Positions 16,331 through 25,246 of a stretch of DNA of 64,000 nucleotides are shown here, in pieces; position 1 is the stretch's first letter, and each line of letters begins with the position of its first letter. Made by a program: the position numbers and the translations under genes. The notes beneath the pieces were generated by a model, which made no database searches, was not told the origin of the DNA, and saw only the letters and a program-made list of their open reading frames with translations. The stretch lies in NCBI RefSeq assembly GCF_030317145.1, contig NZ_JASZYE010000005.1, positions 186,001 through 250,000 on the forward strand. Direction: 5' to 3'. Source of the DNA: Variovorax flavidus (GTDB taxonomy: Bacteria > Pseudomonadota > Gammaproteobacteria > Burkholderiales > Burkholderiaceae_C).

Positions 16331-17402
16331 GGGGATGGAACTCCAGGTCGGAAGGATGGGCCGAAGGTGCGCTTCTCTTGAGGCTGGCCGGGCTGCCCGT
16401 CACCAGGCGCCGCTGCGTCGGAAACAGCGACCAGCCCCAGCGCTGTTGTGCAAAGCCCCACAGGCCTTGCTTGAAGAAGATGGTGACCACGATCGCCAGC
16501 AAGCCCAATCCGAGCAAGTACCAGGTGCCGTAGTCGCTCAGGAACTTGTTGAGCGCCCAGAAGATGAGCGCACCCACCAACGGCCCCTCGATCCGGCCGA
16601 TGCCGCCGATGACTACCATGAAGATCGCGAACGCGGTCCAGTTGACGCTGAAGGCCGCATCCGGGCTGATGCGCAGGTTGCCGACGAAGTAGAGCGCACC
16701 CGCCAAGCCGGCACCGAAGGCCGCGACGACGTACACCGCGAGCTTCATGCGTGCAACGGGAATGCCCTGTGATTCGGCCGCGACCTCGTTGTCGCGGATC
16801 GCGAGCAGCGCCAGGCCGCGCTTGCTGCGCAGGAACAGGTAGACCAGCGCAATCGCCGCCACCACGCAGGCCAGCGCCATCCAGTAGGTGACGCTTTCGC
16901 GGGTCGCCTTCTCGATGCCGCGCAAGGCGGTCAGCGTGGTGCCCGAGCCGCCGCCCACGGCAGACACATTGGCAAAGCTCAGGCGGAACACCTCGGCGAT
17001 CACCCAGGTGCCGATCGCGAAGTAGCCCCCCGACAGCCGGAAGGCCACGAAGGACACCGGCACCGCGATCGCGCCGGCCGCCAGCGCACCCAGCGGAATC
17101 GCGATGAAGGGGTTGACCCCGGCGAAGTTGCCGAGCATCAGCATCACGTAGCCGCCAAAGCCGAAGAAGGCCTGCTGCCCGATGCTCACCATGCCGCCGT
17201 AGCCCGCGAGCAGGTTCCACATCATCGCGAAGATGAAGTAGCAGGCGATCTCGACGAACTCGCGCATCCAGCTCGATTCGCCCCAGAAGGGCAGGCTCGC
17301 AGCGAGCACGACGAGCGCGATCGCCATCCACAGCGCGGAGCGGCTCGTGGCCGTGCTGCGCACGACGTCGAAGGTTGGAGAACTCGTCATCTCGTCATCC
17401 AC
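16314..17402 (-). CDS. Branched-chain-amino-acid-type ABC permease, LivM family
   Basis: A 362-residue permease with about nine hydrophobic segments and the LivM hallmarks MWNLLAGYGGMVSIGQQAFFG and GGIGRIEGPLVGALIFW. A shorter start at MTSSPTF (17390) is possible; the 17402 ATG overlaps the LivH stop by 8 bp. It sits inside the hydroquinone operon, so the importer probably carries an aromatic acid or another precursor, not leucine. Confidence 0.88.
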   Translation of the reverse strand: MDDEMTSSPTFDVVRSTATSRSALWMAIALVVLAASLPFWGESSWMREFVEIACYFIFAMMWNLLAGYGGMVSIGQQAFFGFGGYVMLMLGNFAGVNPFIAIPLGALAAGAIAVPVSFVAFRLSGGYFAIGTWVIAEVFRLSFANVSAVGGGSGTTLTALRGIEKATRESVTYWMALACVVAAIALVYLFLRSKRGLALLAIRDNEVAAESQGIPVARMKLAVYVVAAFGAGLAGALYFVGNLRISPDAAFSVNWTAFAIFMVVIGGIGRIEGPLVGALIFWALNKFLSDYGTWYLLGLGLLAIVVTIFFKQGLWGFAQQRWGWSLFPTQRRLVTGSPASLKRSAPSAHPSDLEFHPHAKHQ

Positions 17403-18255
17403 GTGTCTTGGGAAAGAGGCCCTGCGGCCGCAGGACCAGCACGAGCAGGAACACCAGGTGGCCCATCCAGATGCCCCATCCGGGATCGAGCCGGAAGCCG
17501 ATCTGCTGCGTGATGCCCAGGATCATCGCGCCGGCCAGCGTGCCCCAGAACGAGCCCATGCCGCCGATGATCACGGCCTCGAAGGCGAAGAGCAGCAGCA
17601 GCGGCCCGTCCGATGGCGACACCGTCGTGCGCATGCCCTGCAACGCACCGGCCACCGCGATCAACACGAAGGCGATGGCGGTCGCCAGCGCGTAGACCTT
17701 CTTCGCGTTGAGCCCCATCAGTTCGGCGATCTCGCGGTCGTCCGACACGGCGCGGAAGGAGCGACCGAGCGCCGTGTTCGCGAACAGCCATTGCAGCGCG
17801 CCGGTCGCCACCAGCGCAATCGCCAGCACGATGAGCGGCAGCACGCCGAGCGACAAGTACTCGCCGATGCGCAGCCCCTGGGTGTTGAGCCCACCGGTCT
17901 CGATCGACCGCGGATCGGCCGAGAACACTTCGAGCAGCAGGTTCTGGATCACGATCGAGAGGCCGAAGGTCACGACCAGCGACGGCAGCGGGTCCTTGCC
18001 CAGCGTCCCGTTGAGCACATAGCGCTGCAGCGCGTAGCCGAAGCCGAAGGCGACCGGCAGCACCGCGAGCGTGATGAGCAGCGGCGCGTCGCCGAACAGC
18101 GTGGTACCCGCGATCACCGCGAAGGCGCCGAGGATGATGAAGTCGCCCTGCGCGGTATTGGTGAGGCGCATGACGCCGAACATCAGCGACTGCCCGAGCG
18201 CGAACAGCGTGTAGAGGCCGCCGAGCAGGATGCCCTGGAGAACAGTTTCAAGCAC
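17395..18255 (-). CDS. Branched-chain-amino-acid-type ABC permease, LivH family
   Basis: A 286-residue permease beginning at a GTG (VLETVLQGILLGGLYTLFA) with AAGGA about nine bases upstream. It shows the LivH blocks MRLTNTAQGDFIILGAF, TFGLSIVIQNLL and EAVIIGGMGSFWGTLAG. The frame upstream of the GTG belongs to the antisense of the ATPase gene. It is the partner of the LivM-type permease. Confidence 0.87.
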   Translation of the reverse strand: MLETVLQGILLGGLYTLFALGQSLMFGVMRLTNTAQGDFIILGAFAVIAGTTLFGDAPLLITLAVLPVAFGFGYALQRYVLNGTLGKDPLPSLVVTFGLSIVIQNLLLEVFSADPRSIETGGLNTQGLRIGEYLSLGVLPLIVLAIALVATGALQWLFANTALGRSFRAVSDDREIAELMGLNAKKVYALATAIAFVLIAVAGALQGMRTTVSPSDGPLLLLFAFEAVIIGGMGSFWGTLAGAMILGITQQIGFRLDPGWGIWMGHLVFLLVLVLRPQGLFPKTRG

Positions 18256-18278
18256 GTTGGGTGTCCTTGTCTCGTCGC

Positions 18279-18980
18279 TCAAAGGCCGAAGTAGGCTTGG
18301 GAGATCTGCTCGCGCGTGAGGGCGTTCGAGCGCCCCTGCAGCGACACGCGCCCTTCCTGCAGGCAATAGATGCGTTGCGACACGCGCTGTGCCATGGTCA
18401 CGTCCTGCTCCACGATCACCACCGTCATACCTTCGCGCGTGATGTCGGGCATCGCGGCATAGATCTCGCGGATCACGATCGGCGCAAGGCCCAGCGAGAG
18501 TTCGTCGCACAGCAGGACTTCGGGATTGCTCATCAGCGCACGGCCCAGCGCCACCATCTGCTGCTGGCCACCGGAGAGCGCCGTGCCGGGGTTGTGGCGC
18601 TTCTCGGACAGGATGGGGAACAGCGCGTAGAGGCGATCCAGGTTCCACGGCCCCTTGCGTCCTGTGTGGCCGCCGATCTGCAGGTTCTCTTCGACGCTGA
18701 GGCTGGGGAACAGGCGGCGCCCCTCCGGCACCATCGCAAGCCCGCGCTTCACGATCTCGCCGGGCGGCAGGCCGCCGATCGCCTCGCCCTTGAAGTGAAC
18801 GGCGTCGCGTGGCGCGCGGACCAGGCCCGTGAGGCACTTGAGCAAGGTCGACTTGCCTGCGCCATTCGATCCGATGACGGCGACCAGTTCGCCTTGCGAA
18901 AGCGAGAAGTCGACACCGAACAGCGCCTGCGCGTCGCCGTAGAAGGCCTTGAGGCCGCGGGCTTCCAGCAAGGCGGTCAT
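18279..18980 (-). CDS. Branched-chain-amino-acid-type ABC ATPase, LivF family
   Basis: A 233-residue ATPase with Walker A GSNGAGKST, signature LSGGQQQMVALGRALM, Walker B VLLCDELSLGLAP and switch His-equivalent EQDV (Gln-Asp, as in LivF). It overlaps the LivG-type gene by 4 bp. With LivG it powers the importer embedded in the hydroquinone operon. Confidence 0.9.
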   Translation of the reverse strand: MTALLEARGLKAFYGDAQALFGVDFSLSQGELVAVIGSNGAGKSTLLKCLTGLVRAPRDAVHFKGEAIGGLPPGEIVKRGLAMVPEGRRLFPSLSVEENLQIGGHTGRKGPWNLDRLYALFPILSEKRHNPGTALSGGQQQMVALGRALMSNPEVLLCDELSLGLAPIVIREIYAAMPDITREGMTVVIVEQDVTMAQRVSQRIYCLQEGRVSLQGRSNALTREQISQAYFGL

Positions 18981-19696
18981 GCTTCCATCCCCATGTACAC
19001 GCGCCGCACCTCGGGATCGTTCATGACCGCCCGTGGCTCGCCTTCCGCCAGCTTCTGCCCGAAGTTGATGACGAACAGCCGGTCGGCCAGCGACAGCAGC
19101 GCATGCACCACATGCTCGATCCAGATCATGGTCACGCCGCGCGCCTTGATCTCCTGAAGCTCCTCGACCAGTTGGCGCGCCTCAGGCTCGGTCAGCCCGC
19201 CCGCGATCTCGTCGAGCAGCAGCAGCTTCGGGCGCGTCGCGAGCGCGCGAGCGAGTTCCAGGCGCTTGCGGTCCAGCAGCGTGAGCCCACCGGCTGGCTT
19301 GTTCGCGTGCGGCATCAGGCCCGTCTGCACCAGCACCTCGTGCGCCGTCTGCCAAGCGTCCTGCTCGCGCTCCTGCGCGCCGAAGCACGCGGCGGTTACC
19401 AGGTTCTCGAACACGCTCATGTTGCCGAAGGGCTGCGGCACCTGGTAGCTGCGGCCGATGCCGGCGTGGCAGCGCTGGTGCGGCTTGAGCGTGGTCACGT
19501 CCCTGCCCTCGTACTCGACACGGCCCGCATCCACGCGCACGTCGCCCGAGATCAGGTTGAACAGCGTGGTCTTGCCCGCGCCGTTCGGCCCGAGGATGCC
19601 CAGCGTCTCGCCCTCGGTCACCGCGAGCGTGATGTCGTCGGTGACCTTGAGCGCCCCGTAGGACTTGCTGACGGCGTGGAGTGCGAGCAACGTCAT
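18977..19696 (-). CDS. Branched-chain-amino-acid-type ABC ATPase, LivG family
   Basis: A 239-residue ATPase. It has Walker A GPNGAGKTT, the LivG-type RSYQVPQPFGNMSVFENL block, Walker B LLLLDEIAGGLTEPE and switch His in WIEHVVHAL. The canonical LSGG signature is replaced by AGGLTLLDRKRLELARALA, a change seen in some aromatic-linked LivG proteins. Start MTLLALHA lies 5 bp after the binding-protein stop. Confidence 0.88.
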   Translation of the reverse strand: MTLLALHAVSKSYGALKVTDDITLAVTEGETLGILGPNGAGKTTLFNLISGDVRVDAGRVEYEGRDVTTLKPHQRCHAGIGRSYQVPQPFGNMSVFENLVTAACFGAQEREQDAWQTAHEVLVQTGLMPHANKPAGGLTLLDRKRLELARALATRPKLLLLDEIAGGLTEPEARQLVEELQEIKARGVTMIWIEHVVHALLSLADRLFVINFGQKLAEGEPRAVMNDPEVRRVYMGMEA

Positions 19697-19701
19697 GGTG
19701 C

Positions 19702-20961
19702 TCAAGCAGGCATCGGCCGAAGCTTGCCGCCGACGGGAATGTTGGTTGCGGCCTCGTTGCTCACGATCGTCAGCTCGTACTTGTACTTCTGGCCCTTGCC
19801 CCATTGGCCGAGCACCAGTGGCGTCTTGCTGACGTTCTTGAACGGCCCCTGCCCGCCCCACTTCACCGGGCCGACCACCGTCGCGAGCGAGGTCGCGGCC
19901 ACCGCATCGCGGACGTCCGAAGCCTTTACCGACTTGGAACGCGACAGCGCATCGGACGCCACCTCGAACAAAGCATGCGCAAAGCCGATCGGCTGCGTCC
20001 ACTGCTTCTTCGCGCCCGCCTCGTAGGCTTCGGCCAGCGACTTGGCGCTCTGCTTCGTCAGGCTGGAGGTGAAGGGATGCGAAGGGCTCCACCACACCTC
20101 GGTCGACAGCCCGTCGCCCAGGTCCCCGAGCGCCTCGATCGCGCCAGGGAACAGCAGCGCCTTGCCGAGCGTGATGATCTTCGGCCGGAAACCCTGCTGC
20201 CGCGCCTGCGTGAGGAAGGTCTTGGCGTCGGGCGGGATCACCACGCCCGTGACGATCTCGACGCCATCCTTCTTGAAGGCCGCGATCTGCGCGCTGAAAT
20301 CCTGCGTGCCGTTCTGGAAGCGCCCCGGGTCGACCAGCGTGAAGCCCATCTGCGACAACGGCTTCGGGAAGCCGAGCTCCTTGTCGCCCCACGCGTTGCC
20401 GTCACCGTCGTTCGGAAAGAGCCCCCCGACCTTCTTGTTGGTCGGCACGGTCTTCCAGCCGTTCGTGAAATTGGCAATGACGTCCTCCAGCCCCCAGAAC
20501 AGGTGGTACGTCCAGTTGAAGCCCTTCGCCGGATCGCCCTTGCGTCCGAAGAACCATGGCTGCCACGGCACCACGCTGGAGACGCAGGGCACCTCGTTGA
20601 GTTCGCAGGCATCGCTGACCGGGTTGGCGGTCTCGGGCGTACCCGCGGTGAGCACGAGCGCGACCTTGTCCTTGAGGATCAGGTCGTTGGCGACCTCGCC
20701 CGCACGGTTGGGGTTGGACTGGCTGTCCTTCAGCACGATCTGCACGTCGTACTTCTTGCCGCCGACGCTGATGCCGTCCTTGAAGGCGGTCTTCATCTGG
20801 TCGATGACCCACTTGTCCGCCTCACCGAAGGGCGCGAGCGGGCCGGTCTGCGGCGACACGTAGCCGATCTTGAGCGTGTCCGCCGCGAAGACCAGCGGTG
20901 TCGCGCCCGTGGCCGCCAGCGCCGCGGCAGCCTGGGTGAACTGTCTGCGATTCCATGACAT
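19702..20961 (-). CDS. Periplasmic binding protein, LivK/aromatic-acid type (Peripla_BP_6)
   Basis: A 419-residue type I binding protein. The N-terminus MSWNRRQFTQAAAALAATG resembles a twin-arginine leader, with cleavage near VFA-AD. The mature part begins LKIGYVSPQTGPLAPFGE, typical of LivK relatives, and is longer than amino-acid-binding LivK. It lies between maleylacetate reductase (55 bp) and the LivG-type ATPase (5 bp). Context suggests the ligand is an aromatic or the ring precursor of hydroquinone. Confidence 0.9.
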   Translation of the reverse strand: MSWNRRQFTQAAAALAATGATPLVFAADTLKIGYVSPQTGPLAPFGEADKWVIDQMKTAFKDGISVGGKKYDVQIVLKDSQSNPNRAGEVANDLILKDKVALVLTAGTPETANPVSDACELNEVPCVSSVVPWQPWFFGRKGDPAKGFNWTYHLFWGLEDVIANFTNGWKTVPTNKKVGGLFPNDGDGNAWGDKELGFPKPLSQMGFTLVDPGRFQNGTQDFSAQIAAFKKDGVEIVTGVVIPPDAKTFLTQARQQGFRPKIITLGKALLFPGAIEALGDLGDGLSTEVWWSPSHPFTSSLTKQSAKSLAEAYEAGAKKQWTQPIGFAHALFEVASDALSRSKSVKASDVRDAVAATSLATVVGPVKWGGQGPFKNVSKTPLVLGQWGKGQKYKYELTIVSNEAATNIPVGGKLRPMPA

Positions 20962-21016
20962 GGTTGTCTCCTTCTTTCTTTCGTTCGTTCTCTTCCTGCA
21001 CAAATCGCTGACGGCT

Positions 21017-22084
21017 TCAGAGCGGCGGGTCGCCGTCGAAGGCCCTCTGGAGCAGCGCTCGGATCGCGTCGCGCTCGGCGGGCCCGAAGGGCCGCGGGTT
21101 CCAGTAGGGATTGCTCACCGCGAGGTCGGCTGCGCGGTCGAGGTCCTCGGCGCGCATGCCGATGTCCTTGAGCGCGACGGGCGCGCCGTTGTCACGGGCG
21201 AGCGCAAAGAGCCCCGCGGCCGCCGACTCGGTGCCGAGCGACTGCGCGATGCGGTCCATGGCCCGTGGCGCCGCGTCCGCGTTGAAGGCGATCGCATGGG
21301 GTAGCACCACCGTGTGCACTTCCGCATGCGGCAGGTTGAAGCTGCCGCCCAGCGTGTGGCACAGCTTGTGGTGCAGCGCCATGCCGACACTGCCGAGCAC
21401 GCTGCCGCAAAGCCAGGCGCCATACAGCGCATCGCCTCGCGCTTCGATGTCGTCGGGCCGCAGCCGGATCACCGGCAGGGCGCGCGCGATCGCGGCGATG
21501 CCTTCGCGCGCCATCAGGTCCATCACCGGATTGCTGTCCTGCGCGTAAAGCCCTTCGGCCGCGTGCGCGATCGCGTTGATGCCGCTGGTCACGCTGAGGC
21601 CCACCGGAAGGGTGCGCGACAGTTCCGGGTCGTAGATCACCGTGCGAGGCAGCACGCGCGCATCCTTGCCCGTCTTCTTGAGCCCGGCTTCGGTCAGGCC
21701 GTAGATCGGCGTCATCTCGCTGCCGGCGTAGGTGGTCGGGATCGCGAGGATCGGCAGGCCGGAGTCGAGCGCGATGGCCTTGCCCAGTCCTGTCGTCGAG
21801 CCGCCGCCGATGGCCACGGCGCAGTCGGCATCGAGCCTGCGCGCGACTTCTCGGGCCTCGCGGGCCGTCTCGATCGGCACGTGCATCACCGCCCGGTCGA
21901 AGATGCCGGCTGCGTGCGCGCCGAGCATGTCGGCCACGCGCTCGGCCTGGCCGCGCTGCTCGGGCGTGGACAGCACCAGCGCGCGCCGCGCTCCCAGCGC
22001 GTCGATTTCGCGGGCGAGATGGCGGAGTGACCCGGCGCCGAAGACGACGCGCTGGGGGTGGCTGGTGTAGATGAAGTCGCGCAT
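21017..22084 (-). CDS. hapF: Maleylacetate reductase
   Basis: A 355-residue iron-alcohol-dehydrogenase-family reductase that turns maleylacetate into 3-oxoadipate with NAD(P)H. Visible are the nucleotide loop AIGGGSTTGLGKAIAL, IPTTYAGSEMTP, and the His-rich metal/active-site stretch HHKLCHTLGGSFNLPHAEVH characteristic of maleylacetate reductases. The start MRDFIYTS lies 5 bp after the dehydrogenase stop. It joins the hydroquinone branch and the intradiol branch, both of which end in maleylacetate. Confidence 0.92.
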   Translation of the reverse strand: MRDFIYTSHPQRVVFGAGSLRHLAREIDALGARRALVLSTPEQRGQAERVADMLGAHAAGIFDRAVMHVPIETAREAREVARRLDADCAVAIGGGSTTGLGKAIALDSGLPILAIPTTYAGSEMTPIYGLTEAGLKKTGKDARVLPRTVIYDPELSRTLPVGLSVTSGINAIAHAAEGLYAQDSNPVMDLMAREGIAAIARALPVIRLRPDDIEARGDALYGAWLCGSVLGSVGMALHHKLCHTLGGSFNLPHAEVHTVVLPHAIAFNADAAPRAMDRIAQSLGTESAAAGLFALARDNGAPVALKDIGMRAEDLDRAADLAVSNPYWNPRPFGPAERDAIRALLQRAFDGDPPL

Positions 22085-22089
22085 GGTGT

Positions 22090-23598
22090 TCAGCGTTGGA
22101 AGTGAGGAGGGATCTGGGCGTCGATATTGACCCAGACGCTCTTCACCTGCGTGTACTCGCGCATCGCGTCGAATCCCATCTCGCGGCCGTAGCCGCTCTG
22201 GCCGACGCCGCCGAAGGGCGAGCCCGGGTTCACGCGCTTGTAGCTGTTGATCCAGACCATGCCTGCGTGCAGGTCGCGTGCCACCCGGTGGGCGCGCTGC
22301 AGGTTGCTGGTCCACAGGCCGCTGCCGAGCCCGTAGTCGGTGCCGTTGGCGATTTCCATCGCCTCCTCGTCGGTCTTGAAGGTGAGCACGGTGACGAAGG
22401 GGCCGAACACCTCCTCCTGCGCCACGCGGTCGCGGTACGACCTGGCGCGCACGATGGTGGGCTCGACGTAGCAGCCGCGCGCCAGCTCGCCGCCGGGCGA
22501 TTTGCCGCCCGCGAGCACCTCGCCGCCCTCGCCCCTGGCCACCTCGACGTAACTCAGCACACGCTCGCGATGCTGCGCGCTGGTGAGCGGGCCCATCTCG
22601 GTCGCGTCGTCGAGCGGGTTGCCGAGCCGGATGGACTGCGCCAGCGGAATGAATTGGTCGAGGAAGGCATCGGCGATCTTCTCGTGCAGCATCAGCCGCG
22701 AGCCCGCGATGCAGGCCTGCCCCTGGTTGTGGAAGATGGCCCAGGCGCTGCCGTTGACCGCCGCAGGCAGGAAGGCATCCTCGAATACGATGTTCGGCCC
22801 CTTGCCGCCGAGTTCGAGCTGCACCTTCTTCAGGTTGCCCGCGCTCGCCTGCACCACGCGGCGGCCCGTCGCCGTGCTGCCGGTGAAGGCGATCTTCGAG
22901 ATTTCCGGATGCTCCGCGATGTACTGGCCCACGACGTGGCCCAGCCCCGGCACCATGTTGACCACGCCGTCGGGCATGCCGGCCTCGGCCATCAGCTCGA
23001 CGATCTTGAGCGAGCTGAGCGGCGTGATCTCGGCCGGCTTCATCACGATGCAGTTGCCGGCCGCCAACGCGGGCGCCATCTTCCAGCTCGTGAACATGAG
23101 CGGGAAGTTCCACGGCACCACCTGCCCGACGATGCCGACCGGCTCGCGCAAGGTGTAGTTGAGGAAGCCCGCTTCGACCGGAATGGTCTCGCCCTGGAAC
23201 TTGTCGGCCATGCCGCCGAAGTAGCGGAAGCAGGCCGCCGTGCGCGGCACGTCGAGCTTGCGCGAATCGCGCACCGGATGGCCCGTGTCCAGCGATTCGA
23301 GGCGCGCGAGTTCCTCGGTGTTGGCTTCGATCAGATCCGCAAGCCTGAGCAGGATGCGCCCGCGGTCGGCCGCCGCCATGCGGCTCCACGCCGGAAAGGC
23401 GCGCTTGGCCGCGGCCACGGCCTTGTCCACATCGGCCTTGCCCGCGAGCGCCACGTCCGCGATGGTGGAGTTGTCGTGCGGGTTCAGCGTCGCGAGCGTC
23501 TCGCCCGATTCGGCTTCGACGAAACGCCCGTCGATGAAGAGCTGGCGCCGGATGGGCGTCTTGAGGCCGGCGGCCTGCTGGATGTCTGCGAGGTTCAT
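22090..23598 (-). CDS. hapE: Aldehyde dehydrogenase, 4-hydroxymuconic semialdehyde type
   Basis: A 502-residue NAD(P)-dependent aldehyde dehydrogenase with VPWNFPLMFTSWKMAPALAAG, catalytic Glu262 in LELGGKGPN and nucleophile Cys296 in NQGQACIAGS. In hydroquinone pathways the ring-cleavage product 4-hydroxymuconic semialdehyde is oxidised to maleylacetate by this enzyme (HapE/PnpE/MnpD). The ATG at 23598 follows the SnoaL-like gene by 11 bp. The reading frame upstream of it is out of context with the family and was discarded. Confidence 0.9.
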   Translation of the reverse strand: MNLADIQQAAGLKTPIRRQLFIDGRFVEAESGETLATLNPHDNSTIADVALAGKADVDKAVAAAKRAFPAWSRMAAADRGRILLRLADLIEANTEELARLESLDTGHPVRDSRKLDVPRTAACFRYFGGMADKFQGETIPVEAGFLNYTLREPVGIVGQVVPWNFPLMFTSWKMAPALAAGNCIVMKPAEITPLSSLKIVELMAEAGMPDGVVNMVPGLGHVVGQYIAEHPEISKIAFTGSTATGRRVVQASAGNLKKVQLELGGKGPNIVFEDAFLPAAVNGSAWAIFHNQGQACIAGSRLMLHEKIADAFLDQFIPLAQSIRLGNPLDDATEMGPLTSAQHRERVLSYVEVARGEGGEVLAGGKSPGGELARGCYVEPTIVRARSYRDRVAQEEVFGPFVTVLTFKTDEEAMEIANGTDYGLGSGLWTSNLQRAHRVARDLHAGMVWINSYKRVNPGSPFGGVGQSGYGREMGFDAMREYTQVKSVWVNIDAQIPPHFQR

Positions 23599-23609
23599 GT
23601 CGTTCGATG

Positions 23610-24074
23610 TCAGTTGGGGGCGATCCATGGATAGCGGGCGGTGTCCTTGCCGGCGTAGTCCGGGTCCAGATAGATGAAGCAGCGCTGGATCAGCCAGTCG
23701 CGGACCTCGAACACGTCGCACCACCGGCCGGCGCCCCATTCCGGCACGCCGGCGCGCCACGGACCGTCCGCATGCTCGCCGTAGCTCGTGCCTTCGCACG
23801 CGAATAGATCGGTGCCCGAGAAGATCCAGTTGAAGCCCGCGTAGTCGTGCCGGATCGATTTGCCCCGGCTGCCGACTTCGCCGAACAGCTTGCCGATCTG
23901 CTCCTTGCCGTTGGCCAGGCCCCACTTGGGGAAGTACACCTGCGCGTCGTCCGCGAACAGGTCCAGGATCGAGCCGCCGGTGGACGTCACGCCGCCGTTG
24001 TCGTAGGCCTTGAGGTATTCGAGCGCCACCGACTTGCGTTGCTCGTCGGTCATGGATTGACGGGTGAGGGCCAT
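23610..24074 (-). CDS. NTF2/SnoaL-like fold protein of the hydroquinone operon
   Basis: A 154-residue protein of the cone-shaped NTF2-like superfamily. It has the pattern EYLKAYDNGG, ILDLFADDAQVYFP, GKEQIGKLF and a C-terminal FEVRDWLIQRCFIYLDPDYAGKD. Members act as isomerases, hydrolases or binding proteins. It has a strong GAAGGAG ribosome site. No counterpart is part of the minimal characterised hydroquinone pathway, so it may process the unstable semialdehyde or be an accessory factor; this is inference. Confidence 0.8.
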   Translation of the reverse strand: MALTRQSMTDEQRKSVALEYLKAYDNGGVTSTGGSILDLFADDAQVYFPKWGLANGKEQIGKLFGEVGSRGKSIRHDYAGFNWIFSGTDLFACEGTSYGEHADGPWRAGVPEWGAGRWCDVFEVRDWLIQRCFIYLDPDYAGKDTARYPWIAPN

Positions 24075-24220
24075 GGTGTGTCTCCTTCTTCGCTGGGACC
24101 CGGTACGGACGGGTCATCGACGGCACGACGCCGCGCCGGCACGGAACCGGCCGCGACCTGCCTGGAATCTGTCTCCTCGCGACGAGCGCTGCGCGGTCGG
24201 CTGCGCTCGATGGGTACGTC

Positions 24221-25228
24221 CTAGAACTCGACGGGGATTTCCGGGCTCTCGCCCTTCTGGATCTCGTAGACAAGGCTCGGCGAGCCGTTCTCCCAGACCA
24301 GCAGCATCGAGCGCTTGGGGCTGTAGCCCTGATGGCGGCAGTAGGCGGGCATGGCGGCCATGTCGCCGGCTTTCATGATCACGCGCGCCATCGGCTTGCC
24401 GGTGTTCTTGTCGCCGCAGTCCCAGTGGATCTCGTCGGTCATCTGGAAGAACCACTCGACCCGATCGTTGCCGTGGATGATCGGCAGGATGTGCTCTTCC
24501 GTGGTCGGGCACATGTAGCTGTGCTTGACGACCGAGGTGAAGCTCGGGTTCCACGTGACCTGCGAGCGGCTCAGGAAGCCGAAGAGATTGAAGGCGTGCA
24601 CCTCGTTCTCGAATCCCGGCTCGGGGTGCAGTTCGGGCTGGCCCTGCGGCACGTCGGCGAAGGCGCGGTTGACGGGCGCGCCGCGCTCGTCGCTGCGCAG
24701 GTCCAGGTCGCCCTTCAGGCCGACGCAGCGCTTGGCGAGTTCACGCGCGCGGGTGATCTTGGCCGTGTTGTTGCCCTTCTTGCGGCCGTAGGGCGAGCCG
24801 GTTTCCTGCGGTGCCGAGAAGGGGTCGAAGCTCTCGTTGGTCCAGTCGTCGAGCATGGCCTCGAAAGTGGCGCGGATCTGCGCGGTCGGGAAGTTCTCCA
24901 GCATGTCGATGTCGGCTTCCTTCATCGTGCCGTTGAAGCTGCCCGCATAGAGGTCGACCGACTGGTAGTGGTTGACCGTGCCGACCACGTCGTCGAAGTT
25001 GACCCATCCATAGAAGAAGCCCCAGGCCACGTCGCGCATCAGCGCACGCAGGTAGTTGCCGATGTCCATCGTGTGGCTCATCGGGCGGCCGTCGCGGGTC
25101 TTCCAGGTGATGTGGGCGAAATACTCGTCGCGGCGGAAACCGAAGCTGCCGAGCGAGAAGTCCTTGTAGCCGAGCGTGGCGTCTGGCTGCGACGCGATGA
25201 CCTTGGCGAGTTCAGCGGGTGCGTTCAT
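24221..25228 (-). CDS. hapD: Hydroquinone 1,2-dioxygenase, large subunit
   Basis: A 335-residue, about 38-kDa protein matching the large subunit of two-component, non-heme Fe(II) hydroquinone dioxygenases (HapD/PnpD/MnpC2 family), which cleave hydroquinone to 4-hydroxymuconic semialdehyde. Recognisable features are its size, the pairing with a 19-kDa subunit 18 bp upstream, and cupin-like C-terminal blocks such as EEHILPIIHGNDRVEWFFQM and GDMAAMPAYCRHQGYSPKR. The dehydrogenase and reductase for the next steps follow directly. Confidence 0.85.
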   Translation of the reverse strand: MNAPAELAKVIASQPDATLGYKDFSLGSFGFRRDEYFAHITWKTRDGRPMSHTMDIGNYLRALMRDVAWGFFYGWVNFDDVVGTVNHYQSVDLYAGSFNGTMKEADIDMLENFPTAQIRATFEAMLDDWTNESFDPFSAPQETGSPYGRKKGNNTAKITRARELAKRCVGLKGDLDLRSDERGAPVNRAFADVPQGQPELHPEPGFENEVHAFNLFGFLSRSQVTWNPSFTSVVKHSYMCPTTEEHILPIIHGNDRVEWFFQMTDEIHWDCGDKNTGKPMARVIMKAGDMAAMPAYCRHQGYSPKRSMLLVWENGSPSLVYEIQKGESPEIPVEF

Positions 25229-25246
25229 GGTGATGCTCCTCGTGGC

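Noticed and set aside
22090..24273. A longer aldehyde dehydrogenase fused to about 225 extra N-terminal residues.
   Set aside because: The extra part is antisense/out-of-frame reading through the NTF2-like gene; family length and a proper ATG support 23598 as the start.
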